The notes under the pieces were generated by a model. That model saw nothing but the letters and a program-made list of their open reading frames with translations. It was not told the DNA's origin and did not search any database. From the NCBI GenBank assembly GCA_008692225.1, contig VICG01000015.1, forward strand, positions 1,133,001-1,197,000: a stretch of DNA of 64,000 nt. The letters run 5' to 3'. The DNA is from Monilinia fructicola. Taxonomy: Eukaryota > Ascomycota > Leotiomycetes > Helotiales > Sclerotiniaceae. Within the stretch, counting starts at the first letter, position 1, and every line of letters starts with the position of its first letter. This document shows positions 1 to 10,874 of the stretch, in pieces. The position numbers and the translations under genes were made by a program.

Positions 1-363
1 CCTCATTGCTCCACTTTCTTTTCAATGTCATTCATTCCTCTCTCTCTCTTTCTTTCAAATCTCATCAATCTCACATTTTGAGTATCATCACCTTCATTTT
101 TTGCTTTTCTTCTTGGTGCACTCATTGCCCGTTCCTTTCCTTCAACAATCAATCACCTTCTCCTTGTGGAAAGCGTGACACGAGTCACTCATTGAAAACC
201 GCATCCATCATTGTAGTTGAATCAATAATTATCAGCCCTTCCTTACGAAATTCAACCACAACAACATTCTTTAAAAAAAACAACTATACACAGAGATACA
301 CAGAGATAGAGAAATACAGAAATATAGAGAAAAGAGAAAGAGAAAGAAGGAAGGAAAGAAACA
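1..363 (+). promoter_or_regulatory. Upstream/leader region of the Crh-type gene
   Basis: This is the stretch before the ATG at 364. The first 130 bases are pyrimidine-rich with CT runs. The last 120 bases are purine-rich and contain a short direct repeat of ACACAGAGAT at about 289-310. This looks like a fungal core promoter with a 5' leader. No TATA box or recognisable operator was identified. An open frame crosses the region but shows no protein-like features. Confidence 0.35.
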
Positions 364-1789
364 ATGCAATTCAAATCTTTACTTCTCCTAACGGGAGCAA
401 CTATTCTCTCACCATTCCTGGTTCAGGCTCAAAACCTTTACGGATTGTAATCCTCTCAATAAAACATGTCCAAATGATCCAGCTTTGGGTACAAATCATA
501 CCTTCGTCTTCAATACATCATCTACCGTTACTGATTACTTCAATATTACTGCTGGATCTCTTACATATGGCGACAATGGAGCAGAATTTACCATCAACAA
601 ACAAGGAGAATCACCTACTATTCAATCCAAGTTCTACATCTTTTTCGGCCAAGTATCTGTGATTATGAGGGCTGCATCTGGAGTTGGAATTGTCTCAAGT
701 ATTGTGTTGGAAAGTGACGATTTGGACGAAGTGGACTGGGAATGGATTGGAGGTAACAACACTCATGCTGAGACCAATTATTTTGGAAAAGGAAATACTA
801 CCGCCTATGATCGAGCCATTTGGTATCCGACGCCTGCAGATCCCAGAGAAAACTTTTACAATTACACCGTCGATTGGACTGCGGAGAGAATTGAGTGGTG
901 GATTGATGATAGTCTTGTTCGAACCCTCAAATATGAGGATGCGCTTAATGGTCAGAACTTCCCGCAAACTCCCATGACTGTTCGGTTGGGAATTTGGTCT
1001 GGTGGTGATCCAAAGGGCAATAATAAGGGAACAATTGAATGGGCTGGTGGAGAGACCGACTTTAGCAAAGTTCCCTTCACCATGTATGTGAAGAGCGCAA
1101 CGATTCAAGATTACAGCACGGGCTCAGCATATGAGTGGGGTGATAAATCCGGAAGTTGGCAATCCATCAAAGTCATCAGGTAAGTCATTGATACCAGCAC
1201 GTTCAAGAAAGCGCATTAATAAAATCTCGACAGCGGTAATTCCACCATCGCAGACACCATCACCAAAAATTCCACTCCCACCCTCTCCCTTGGCGAAAAA
1301 TGGGGCAACCTTTCCAGTACCACTAAACTCGCCGTTTATTGTGGAGGAGGTGCCGCAGCTGCCGCCGTCGTCTCAGCCTTCCTCTTCACCTTCTTCCGTC
1401 AACGCCGCAACGGCCGCTTGGAACGTGAAGCTTACAACCAACTCATTGAAAAGCAACAGCAAGACGCTTACGCCGACCAAATGGAACTGCACAACAAGGG
1501 ACTCGGTGGTTTTGACCAAAACTCGTATGCAACTCAGGGTGATGATGCATTAGGAGGTTGGAGCAATAATCACGGGACTGGGTATGTGGGACCCATTGGA
1601 AGTGCAAGCTCGATGGCCATGGGTGCGAATGGAAGCGGGAGCCCTGTGGTGGTGCAGGCGGCCGAGCATGGTCCCAGGAGTCCGAATATGGTTGTGCATG
1701 ACGAGGAGATGAATCCACAGACTGCAGAGTTTAACATGAAACCGAGATTTGGGGCTAATTCGAATGGGGGCTCGTACATGAGAATGTGA
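364..1789 (+). CDS. Crh-family GH16 chitin-glucan transglycosylase (frame broken by one base)
   Basis: This encodes a cell-wall enzyme of the Crh1/Utr2 group, which transfers chitin chains onto beta-glucan at the cell surface. Exons are 364-1179 and 1234-1789; the intron starts GTAAGT and ends GACAG. The ATG at 364 opens a typical 22-residue signal peptide. The mature protein starts with a Cys-containing segment (TDCNPLNKTCP) and contains the GH16 active-site motif DEVDWEW at 725-745. There are many N-glycosylation sequons. After the intron come a Ser/Thr linker, one membrane helix (about 1328-1390) and a tail of roughly 125 residues rich in Gly, Asn and Gln, so it looks like a type I membrane protein and not a GPI protein. 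The signal peptide and catalytic domain are in different frames: the run AAAA at 431-434 is one base longer than the frame allows, and no intron can repair it. This could be an assembly error or a real lesion. Confidence 0.85.
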
Positions 1790-2300
1790 GGTGCGAGCAG
1801 AAGGAAAGGAGGCCGTGGCCGGGGAAAGCGAGAATCAGATTGATGCGGGCGCCGGAGATGACAAGTGGCGGGCCGGCAGGTGTCAGGAGTTTGGATGTAA
1901 ATGACTTTCTTTGCACTGTTTACAATAGCGAAATAGGATGTTTCAGCGCAGAATCGTTTTTCTTTTTTTTTCTTCTTCTTCTGGAATACCTAATAGGGGA
2001 AGGGAATTCTTCGGCGGTAACCGGTACATGGGCTTGCTTCATTTCCTACCTCTGTTCTATCTCCAGAGCAGCTTCTCCAGAGCAGCTTCCCAACAGCGTC
2101 TTCTCAACATCGAATCCTCTATCTAATCTACGTAGCAATCCCAGCGGGAGTCGAACTCATCTCTGTACATACATCAGGTGGCTGCTTTATGGTGGTACAA
2201 CCGGTAGCTAGTTAGCTGGTAATCGCCAAATGAGAATTGAGAAGATTTACTTTTCACTACTCTTGTTTATTTTTTGTGGTTCGTTTGAACTTGAGGATTT

Positions 2301-2427
2301 TGATGTTGATGTATGTTGATGTATGTTGATGTATGTTGATGTATGTTGATGTATGTTGATGTATGTTGATGATGTATGTTGATGTATGTTGATGTATGTT
2401 GATATGTATGTTGATGTACGTTGATGT
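2301..2427. repeat. 10-bp minisatellite GTATGTTGAT
   Basis: About eleven head-to-tail copies of GTATGTTGAT, with small slips (GATGATG, GATATG) towards the 3' end. The minus-strand open frame across it reads as a His/Thr/Ile-rich peptide and is a by-product of the repeat. Confidence 0.9.
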
Positions 2428-5400
2428 TAAGCTTTGGCCTTTTTGCTTCTTGTAGTGTATTTGGATGGATGGATGGATGGAGGGATGAGTGATGGAAGTA
2501 TATAAATCGTAAGTGCGTAGTGTTTCTAAAGATGGGATGGGATGAGATGGGAGGCGTTGACTGTATATGGATATATATGGATATATCTAGATTATCCATG
2601 GATCAATCTTTTATTTTTTTTTTAACATGTTGTCTCTAAGGTTGTTTTGCTGACAGAGAGAGATTGGAGGGATGGATTCATCGTCTTTCTCATCATGTTT
2701 TTTTATGTTCGTTGTGTCTGCGGTGTTGTTGGATGTTGTTGGATGTTTGGTTTATTTCGTTTGGTTTTGGAAATATTGTGTTTTTATCTAGGGAGGCTGG
2801 GAGGGTGGTGGATGGATGGGGTGGGATGGGATGGGGATGGTGTGTAGGTGGTTGGTAGGTAGTAGGTGGTCTGTTTATCATACTGGTGGTGCAGGTTTAT
2901 GTAGGCGGGTATTGGTTATAGTGCCTACCTAGTACTGATACTGGCACAGATACCAATTACAGTATTTTCGGGATTCAAAGAGGGCTTATTTTTGGATGGG
3001 TGAGATGGGGTGGGAGAGGGAAGGGAGTTGGGTGCGAGTGGAGGGAGAGTAGGGAGAGTAGGGAGAGTAGTAGGGAGAGTAGGGAGAGTATATAGATTCC
3101 TGTCCATCCATCCAGCTGCCACACCACAAAGCAGAATGCATATCCCCATTCGGTTGAGGAAGGGATGACCGCGTTACATCATAGCATACCCTACTCTGAG
3201 CCCTCGTGTTGTATGATTCTTTTGATAATGATATTGAGATATTTAGCTGGAGAGAAGGTCGTATTTAAGTCCACCTGTGACCTGTTAGCTTTGTGTTAGT
3301 TGGTGTTGTAGGTTAGCGTTATGGCGTCGTGTTAATCACATGTACATGTCGATACGTGTTCCAATCGTTGCTGGTAACGGGCGTGAATTTCTTGGGTGAG
3401 GCGAGTGGGGTTTGGTGGAATGGAGGGGTGAGAGGGTGAGAGGGGTGAGGTGGGCATGGAGTGGTTTTCTGGGTGATTGGTATGGTGTAGATTAGAGTTT
3501 GGGGTGGGTTATGTTTGGTTTGTTGTTGAGGATGAGTTGAGGGGCTGGGGTTGGGGTTGAGAGAGGGGGAGAGAGATGGGAGATGTGGGATGTGGGATGT
3601 GTCACAAGTGCTTGACAGGCGTGATGCATGTGATGATGAGGCAAGGCGGAGGTCTTGGAGACGACGAATACGTAGCATGGAATGGAATGGAATGAATAAA
3701 GAGAAAATGGATGTAGGGAATTAGTAGTTGACATACGAGCGGTTATATGTCACCGTGCACGAGTGATATAGCGAGGTTTCCTTCCACCTTCAAATACGGG
3801 GATAGGATAGGAAGGAAAGAAGGAAAGATAGGAAGGAAATGAAAGGAAGGAAAGATAGGAAGGAAATGAAAGGACGGCACCGATCGAAGAAACTTGAGAG
3901 TTGTTGTCGGTGGGTGCCTAGATAGATACTCGCTAGCAATTAGGTAGACACTCTTGGAGGATTGGCGGCAGTTGAATTTGCAGGTGTTGAAAGTATGACT
4001 GAGTATACAATAAGGATACTCCCGGTGAGTATCGTATCGTATGAAGTATCCCAAAGAATTCCACGTGAAGTTTCGAGTTTTCATTAACCTTGTTTATCAT
4101 GCTTGATCGTGAGATCTTCGCTGGTAGTTTGGCCAGGGGTGTTGTGTATACTCTTGGTGTGTGTGATCTTGGTCTGGTGAGTGCACCTAGTTTGTGATAC
4201 GAGGTGATATATGCACGTGGATGGTATGTAAAGCTTCTGGGTGAAAGTGTGACGAGCAAGGAGATGCTTGGTAAGGGTTGTTTGGTAGAATTCAAAAGAT
4301 GCATGAGCTGTGTAGGTATGGACTCCGTATAAGAGAAGACTTCGTATTCAAGAAATCACGCTTGTGGAATTCGTAGATCTTCTTCGACCCAACCAATATT
4401 TATCATTGCTATTCATCAGCGTGTATGGATTAATTCTATACTACCTACCTAAGCAATCTTTATGCCATCCATCATCATCATCATCATCCACCCACATCTT
4501 CACAATATCAGAAGATAATACTGTACAGAGAGTATTGCACTGACAGCCTTCAACACCTTCCTAATTCATAAAGATACCAAGCATCCGTTCCGAGAATCTC
4601 CATCCCGAAAGGTCATACCCCGAAATTAACCAGTTATCCCCACACTCCCGATTCGGCAGCTACTAACTAACCCAAACCGAATAGTCAACGGGCAGACCTT
4701 TCTAGGCTTTCCTAGCTCGCCTTTAGACTTCCTGTCAAATGTGCCAATTTTATTTGGCCGCGCTGTGGAATAATTTCCGGTATAAGTGATTGTACTAGCA
4801 ATGTGGCTGACGGTTGACGCATGGACTAAAAAATGCCCGAGACATAAGGGTAGATGTGGAGGAAGTATTGTGATTGGAAGATGCCCAGGTGGTTTTGGGT
4901 AACGGGATATTACGCTGGAGAGGAATGATTGTTTGGTTGGTTGGATGAATGGGAAGGGAAGGGAAGGGAAGAGAAGAGAAGAGAGGAGAGGAAGGGAGGA
5001 GGAATGGAAAAATGGAAGAATGGAGGAGTGGAAGAATGGATGGATGAATGGATGTATATGTATATATCTCTATGCATAATATACATATCGATGATTATTG
5101 GATATAACTATATCCTATACATAAAGCATCGCATCCCAGGTTGTATCTGTGTCATACGGTGTAAAACATGATGGTATTACAGAGTAGATCTATTTAAGGA
5201 GTGTTACACTGCAGTATAGAGGTACAAGCGAGACAGCCGTGGATCCTCATATCCAAGGCAAACATTCTATTCCAGATGCTCAAATGTGGGTCGTGTTAAT
5301 GCCAAGGAAATTAAATCCCTCGCCCTCGGTCCCCTTTTTCTTTATTCCCTGATGATGATCACCTTGATTGATATTTCCTTTTTTCTTCGTCACCTCCTCC

Positions 5401-5570
5401 ATCTTCATCCTCATTTCATTCCACCTTCACATTACATGACCAAATCTCTATGACAGCTACATCGACATGATCACCAATATCAATAACGTATCAACATCTA
5501 AACCTACCTAGCATTTAGGATTTCTGAGATATACGAGGTTTTCTGGGTACCAGGTATCTTGATACCTAGC

Positions 5571-5641
5571 TACCTAGCTTCCTAGCTTCCTAGCTTCCCA
5601 GCTAGCTAGCTACTTGGACGGTTGGACGGTTGGACGGTTGG
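5571..5641. repeat. Compound repeat TAGCTTCC and GGACGGTTG
   Basis: Copies of TACCTAGC/TTCCTAGC are followed directly by three copies of the 9-mer GGACGGTTG. This is non-coding simple-sequence DNA. Confidence 0.8.
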
Positions 5642-6770
5642 ACCACATCCCCAAACTCCTATCTATTCGCCATTGTGGACACCTTTGGAATATGCCTTTT
5701 GTTCGCACGGCCACCGCTATGCTTTGTTGACGTTTCACACCGTTCGAATTCCGTCTGAAGAAGCATCAAGGTGCTTTTCCTTTTCGTCTCATATTAATCG
5801 ATACACTTAGCATAAGGTGGTCAAAATTAAGTTGTCTTCCGACACCCGCATTGACAACTTTAATTGAAGATGATGCGAATGATAGACCATGGCATTAGAT
5901 CATATCTACGTATGCATACATCCACCCATCCTTATTACCTGGGAACTCTGCAGCAACAAAACAAAACAAAACAAAACAAACTCAGATAGATCAAAATCTT
6001 CCAACAGGTCTTCTAATAGTTTAGAAATGGGTCGAGACTTATTTTCGCCATCAGCTCTCTTGATAATCCTTGTACACCCTTGAACCCTGAATATACGCTC
6101 TGTTCTTTTTCACAGATGTATCGATTGCATGTTTCTGAAAGATCTTCCCTCCATAATCTCTGCTTGAGATCATGCAACCGAAAACAGTTTTCTAAGGAAA
6201 TTGATTCTTCGTCATCATTATTGACATGTCTAATTCATGGTAGTATTGATATCAAATTAGTCCTCCCGCTTAAAAGCCTCCCCCCAGAATGAGTAAACAG
6301 CTCGGTATCGAGGTCTAGTGATCTTGTCTGTTGAGTCAGTGTTGACTTAGTTAAGATATTTTGCATCAGCTCAAAGATGAATTATTATTACTCAATCATC
6401 TATTTGAGAGATGCGGGGCTTCGATGTTTCTGAGTACTATTTTCCCTCGGCATTTTGATTGTATCATGTTTGGTGACAAGGTTATCGACTTTTCATGATC
6501 TCGAGTCAATTGACAACCATCGGATGATTTTTGAAGAGGAAATGGTATGTAGAACCAAGCATAACCTGATGGTAAGGACTGCCACCTGGTGTTGTGGATG
6601 CCTCGGTATTTTACGAGTTTCACCTGGAATGGTTGACAAGCATCTCGACAGTATTATCGGCTTGAAACTTCATCCCAAGATCTCCTGAAAAAATAAGCAT
6701 ATGCGATGATCTCAGATCTGACGGTATTCCCCACAGTAATATATGAGACTTTTGTTTGTTGGGTCGAAAG

Positions 6771-6778
6771 ATATAAAG
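6771..6778 (+). promoter_or_regulatory. TATA-like element of the cutinase gene
   Basis: ATATAAAG lies about 210 bp before the cutinase ATG and is followed by a pyrimidine- and CATC-rich leader, as in many inducible fungal genes. The assignment rests on position and sequence only. Confidence 0.35.
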
Positions 6779-6986
6779 TCACCATGTTCTCCGGATATCA
6801 CAACTTTTTTTTATCATCATCATCTACTGATCTTCACTCTCTTTCACTTACCAGCATCTACAGGTTCTACACTCTCTTTCATTCTTTATACACAGATTCT
6901 ACATTCTCTCTCACCAAACTATCCATCGACCACCTCATCGATCACCTCGTCGTTCATTCCCAAAATCTCAATACACAAATCTCAAA

Positions 6987-7724
6987 ATGAAGACCTCAGC
7001 TCAACAACTTTTGTCTCTTCTCCTCCTCCCTCTCTCTGCCATTGCAGCTCCTACAGGCGAAATTGAAGCCAGAGCATGCTCAACAGTAACCGTCATCTTT
7101 GCTCGTGGAACCACCGAGACTCCAACACTTGGCACGGTAATTGGGCCCCAATTCCTCGCTGCCCTCAAATCTTCTTTCGGGGGAAGTGTCACCATGAACG
7201 GTGTTCCCTACGCAGCCGACGTACCGGGATTCTTGAAAGGCGGAGATCCTACTGGAAGCAAGGTCATGTAAGTTCCCTATACTCTCTGGTCATACATCAC
7301 GAAGGTTTCGTTACTAACACATCATCACAGGGCAAACATGGTTTCCTCAGCCCTATCCAGCTGCCCAAACACCAAGCTAGTCATTTCCGGTTACTCCCAA
7401 GGAGGTCAATTGGTGCACAATGCGGCCAAACAACTTCCAGCCGCTACCACCGCTAAAATTGCCGCCGCTGTCATTTTCGGTGACCCAGGTTCGTACCTCT
7501 CTTTTCTTACCATTTTCATTTCTTGACCGCAGAGTAAAAACTAACGCGTATCCACAGACAACGGATCCCCAGTTCAAGGTGTCCCAGCCGCAAAGACCAA
7601 GATCATCTGTCACGCCGGAGACAACATCTGTCAACACGGCTCCATGATCCTCATGCCCCATTTAACCTACGGCATGGATGCCACCGCCGCAGCCGCTTTC
7701 GTCAAGCAAGTTGCAGGCTCCTAA
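6987..7724 (+). CDS. Cutinase (carbohydrate esterase family 5)
   Basis: This is a secreted serine esterase that hydrolyses cutin or similar polyesters. Three exons (6987-7267, 7331-7488, 7558-7724) give 201 residues. Introns start GTAAGT and GTTCGT, and both contain ACTAAC branch sites. A signal peptide of about 20 residues is followed by a short acidic pro-segment. The catalytic triad is visible: Ser116 in GYSQGG, Asp168 in HAGDNIC and His181 in MPHLTYG. Four cysteines (31, 105, 164, 171) can form the two usual cutinase disulfides. The oxyanion-hole region IFARGTTE is present. The length is normal and no carbohydrate-binding module is attached. There is no gene cluster around it; the nearest gene is a wall protein on the opposite strand. 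A plant-associated or saprotrophic lifestyle is an inference. A closely related acetylxylan esterase is less likely given the HLTYG and GYSQG context. Confidence 0.93.
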
Positions 7725-8826
7725 ATCGGCCGCCCCTTGGGGTCAGAAGCGATTGTGCGGCGCGCATCGGAAAGAAACGGACTGGACTTCCTATGATGAC
7801 ACGATATATGATTGAAACTGGAATTTCTATGTCTTCCATGCGGCTGCGGTTTCCGCTTGCATTTTTGTGTTTTCCTTTGTTTTTTTGGGGGTTGCCTGGG
7901 GCACTTCGATACTACACTCGTTCCGTTCTTGAATTTCTCGTTCTTCTTCCTCTCTTGCTGGCTTTCTCTCTTCTCCCCCCTCTCTCTCTCTCTCCTTCCT
8001 TCCCACACCTCATCATCACTTTCTCTTTCAGAACGTATGGATTGGATTGGACTGGATTGGATCGAAGGGAAATAGTTAGAAAATAGCAGGAAATTTATAT
8101 CTCGTACCAATATCACTCCACTTTGAGACTCGGTGACAATTCAAGACTTTTACAATCTACTCATCTTTATTTGCTTTATTTCTTCCCCATGCTCACTTTT
8201 TTCTCCCCATGAACTTAGGATAGGTATACCAGTATTAAATAAATGTATTGAACGAAATCAAACCAAATGATCGTTTCATATTAATAATCAATAATCGCGT
8301 TCCCCGCCCCACTCTTGTATGAGGGTGACACATGCTGATACGAGCACATTTATGCACAAGTGAGAACCCGATTTGTATTGGACACCTACATTGACACAAC
8401 GACAAATGAATCATCATCATATCAATCACCGCATGCGTGCTGAAGAGCAAAAAATTTCATCATATGATCAACAATTGCCAAGAATATGAAGCTCGAAATT
8501 TCATTTGTATTATTTCTTTGGTATAGAGCAAAGATCCGTTGTATCGGAACGACTGTAGAATATGTACCTGAGAATTGAATTTTGTATTATCGAGGACGTG
8601 ACATGAGCAATATGAGCAACTTCGTTTGAGTTCCAAAAAGATCTGATCCACCACCCATAGCTAAAGAAAAGGAAAGAAATTAGGAGGGCTATTAACCATG
8701 CCTATGAAAATGATTGTGTCCTTTACTCCTTCACCCCCTTTTTAGATACCCTATCTAAATATCAGTCGTCTCATTATCGTTAAAATTTTCTGAAAAAGAG
8801 AGAAGGAATAGTCGTGATCATGAAAT
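7725..8826. other. Convergent intergenic region, cutinase to wall-protein gene
   Basis: This holds the 3' flanks of two convergent genes. There is a pyrimidine-rich tract at about 7920-8010 and a GGATTGGACT repeat at 8039-8060. No gene, RNA or mobile element was recognised. Confidence 0.5.
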
Positions 8827-10874
8827 TTACAACAAGAAAGCTGCAAGACCAGCAACGGCCATGGCACCGAAACCAGCATCAACCTTCATGGCTGCACCAG
8901 TGAATTGAGCTGGGCCAGATGTGGTAGCGCTAGCGATGCTAGCGGGTGTGGAGGCCAAAGTGGTAGCTTTGGAAGATGCTGCAGCTGGGAAAGTGGCAAC
9001 TGGAACACTGGCAACTGGAATGCTGGCAACTGGAACACTGGCAACTGGAACACTGGCAACTGGGACGCTGGCAACTGGGATGCTGGCAACTGGAGAAGAA
9101 GCCTCTGGAGTAATTTGATAAACTGGAGTTCCGAGAGAAACAACTGGTGCCGAAGAAGCTGGTGCAGATGGCTCTGGTGTGAAATATACGGGGGTACCGA
9201 GAGAGACAACTGGCGCAGAGGAGGCTGGTGAAGATGGAACTGGTGTATAATACACTGGGGTACCGACTGAAACAGTCACTACTGGGATTGTGACAGTACC
9301 AGGAGCAGTAACTGTATGAGGGACCGAGCTGACAGTGATGGTAGTTGGCGCAGGGCAGTAAGTTGTCAAGTACGAAAGGGTGATTGTGCTTGGTGTAGGT
9401 TGAACGGCAACAGGCGAGGAGGGGATTGGTGTGAAGTACACTGGAGTGCCAAGAGATACAGTCACAACTGGAATAGTGACAGTACCAGGGGCAGTAATTG
9501 TGTGAGGAACTGAGCTGACAGTGATGGTAGTTGGTGCTGGACAGTAAGTTGTCAAATATGAGACAGTGATGGTGCTTGGAGTGGGCTGAACAGCAACAGG
9601 CGAGGATGGAACTGGGGTATAGTAAACTGGGGTACCAAGAGAGACAGTCACGATTGGAATAGTGACAGTCCCTGGGGCAGTAATTGTGTGAGGGACCGAG
9701 CTGACAGTAATGGTAGTTGGTGCGGGGCAATAAGTTGTCAAGTACGAAACTGTGATTGTGCTTGGTGTAGGTACAACAACTGGGGCTGTATAGGAAGGAA
9801 CACTCGAGGTATAGCTGACTGTGCATGGGCTATCAAACCAATTAGTATAGTTCAATCAGATTAAATTGGAGATGGAAAACATACCACTTTGTGACGGTCA
9901 AAGTTGTGGCTGATGAAACAGTGTAAGTGTGGTTACCAATGGCAACAGTTGTAGGGGATGGGCAGTAAGTGGTATAGCTGTTAACAACAGTGGTGGTCCA
10001 GACGACTGTGGTAGTCTTTGGTGGAGCGGGAGCAGTAGGGGCAGACCATGTGTGATTTGCGTGAGGAGGAACAATGACGGTGGTCTTTGGTGTAGAAGTA
10101 GACTTGATGCTGCTCTCGATGGATGATGGGATACTAGGGACTGTGCTGCTGGATGGGTGTGGCTTGCTAACGGTGCAAGGGCAGTCGGTAATGGTCAAGG
10201 TCGTCGACTTAGTAACTGTATATGTCTTGGATCCGATTGTCAATGTAGTTGGGGTAGGGCAGACAGTTGTGAGAATGTCAGTAGTGTAAGTAGTCCATGT
10301 TGTGTGCTCGGTCTCAGTTGGCTTGGCAGGCTTTGAGGTTGGTCCAGTACCGAGAGGAACAGAGGGACTGCTAGTGACATTCGAGGAGACACTGCTGGAA
10401 ACACTCGAGGATGAAGCTGGAACAGAGGGAACAACAGAGGGGGCAGAGTTGCTTGGCTTGCTCGATGACGAAGCTGGAACGGTTGGAACAGTCTTCCCAA
10501 TGGTGGTAGAATATGTACAAGGGCTAAATTGAGATATTAATATTTTGATTGCGATTCTCTCAAGTTGAAGATGCGGAAAGCTTACCAGTCAGTAATGGTC
10601 AAGGTGGTAGAATCAGTAACGGTGTAAGTCTTGGATCCCATGGAGAACGTGGTGGCAGATGGGCAGACGGTGGTATAGATATCAGTAGTAATAGTCTGTA
10701 CGAGATGAATAGCCATCATTAGCACATGTGATTGGAAATAAAATGAGATTCATCCATATCGACGAAGACGGAGAAACTAACTGTATACGCGATACCTGTA
10801 CCATTGGAGTACTTCTGACCGTTGACCACGGAAAGCAGCCCGAAGGCTGTAAGAAGCGATTGGAATGTCTTCAT
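8827..10874 (-). CDS. Ser/Thr/Pro-rich GPI-type cell-wall protein with CPxPTT modules
   Basis: This is a 614-residue secreted wall protein resembling fungal Sed1-like structural mannoproteins; the exact family is an inference. Four exons on the minus strand (10874-10782, 10695-10586, 10523-9885, 9829-8827) close in frame. It starts with a signal peptide (cleavage near VNGQ). Three modules follow, each about 33 residues, of the form CPxxTT...TYTVT..TTLTIT.CPCT, separated by Ser/Pro linkers. Then come three nearly identical 62-residue modules starting PTPSTIT and containing YCPAPTTIT (copies at about 9771-9586, 9585-9400 and 9399-9214). A run of VASVP/VASIP pentapeptides follows, then a hydrophobic C-terminus (MAVAGLAAFLL) typical of a GPI-attachment signal. 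It has no catalytic motif. Heavy O-glycosylation is expected from the Ser/Thr content. The repeats make copy-number variation between strains likely. Confidence 0.85.
8985..9094 (-). repeat. 15-bp coding minisatellite (VASxP repeat)
   Basis: About seven copies of a 15-bp unit (plus strand CTGGCAACTGGAACA and variants) lie inside the last exon of the wall-protein gene and encode the pentapeptide VASVP/VASIP. All copies keep the frame, so changes in copy number would only change the stalk length. Confidence 0.9.
9214..9771 (-). repeat. 186-bp coding tandem repeat, three copies
   Basis: Three tandem copies of 62 codons lie in exon 4 of the wall-protein gene, very similar at nucleotide level. 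The third copy diverges at its end, where a shorter SLGTPVYFTPEPSAPASSAPVV unit is itself repeated. Confidence 0.85.

Larger units (their letters stand above)
1790..6986. other. Gene-poor, minisatellite-rich intergenic region
   Basis: I see no protein-coding gene here. Open frames are short and follow simple repeats. Besides the repeats listed separately, it contains a GGAAGGAAA-type purine repeat (3803-3872), AGTAGGGAG repeats (3041-3090), a GGGAAGGGAAGAGAAG tract followed by GGAATGGAAGAATGG-like repeats (4950-5045) and a CAAAA pentamer run (5956-5980). The last few hundred bases are the cutinase promoter. Confidence 0.6.

Noticed and set aside
6..662. 218-residue plus-strand open frame at the left edge
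   Set aside because: It overlaps the Crh signal peptide and catalytic start in another frame, is low in protein-like features and arises from pyrimidine-rich leader sequence.
2135..2165. tRNA-like T-loop (GAGTTCGACTCCCGC on the minus strand)
   Set aside because: The 5' half of the T stem does not pair with the 3' half, and no D arm or acceptor stem can be placed.
2267..2599. Minus-strand frame rich in His, Thr and Ile
   Set aside because: It is a translation of the 10-bp minisatellite and adjacent GGAT repeats.
8905..9826. Long frames on both strands overlapping the wall-protein gene
   Set aside because: They are shadows of the repetitive GPI-protein exon, without signal peptide or splice support.
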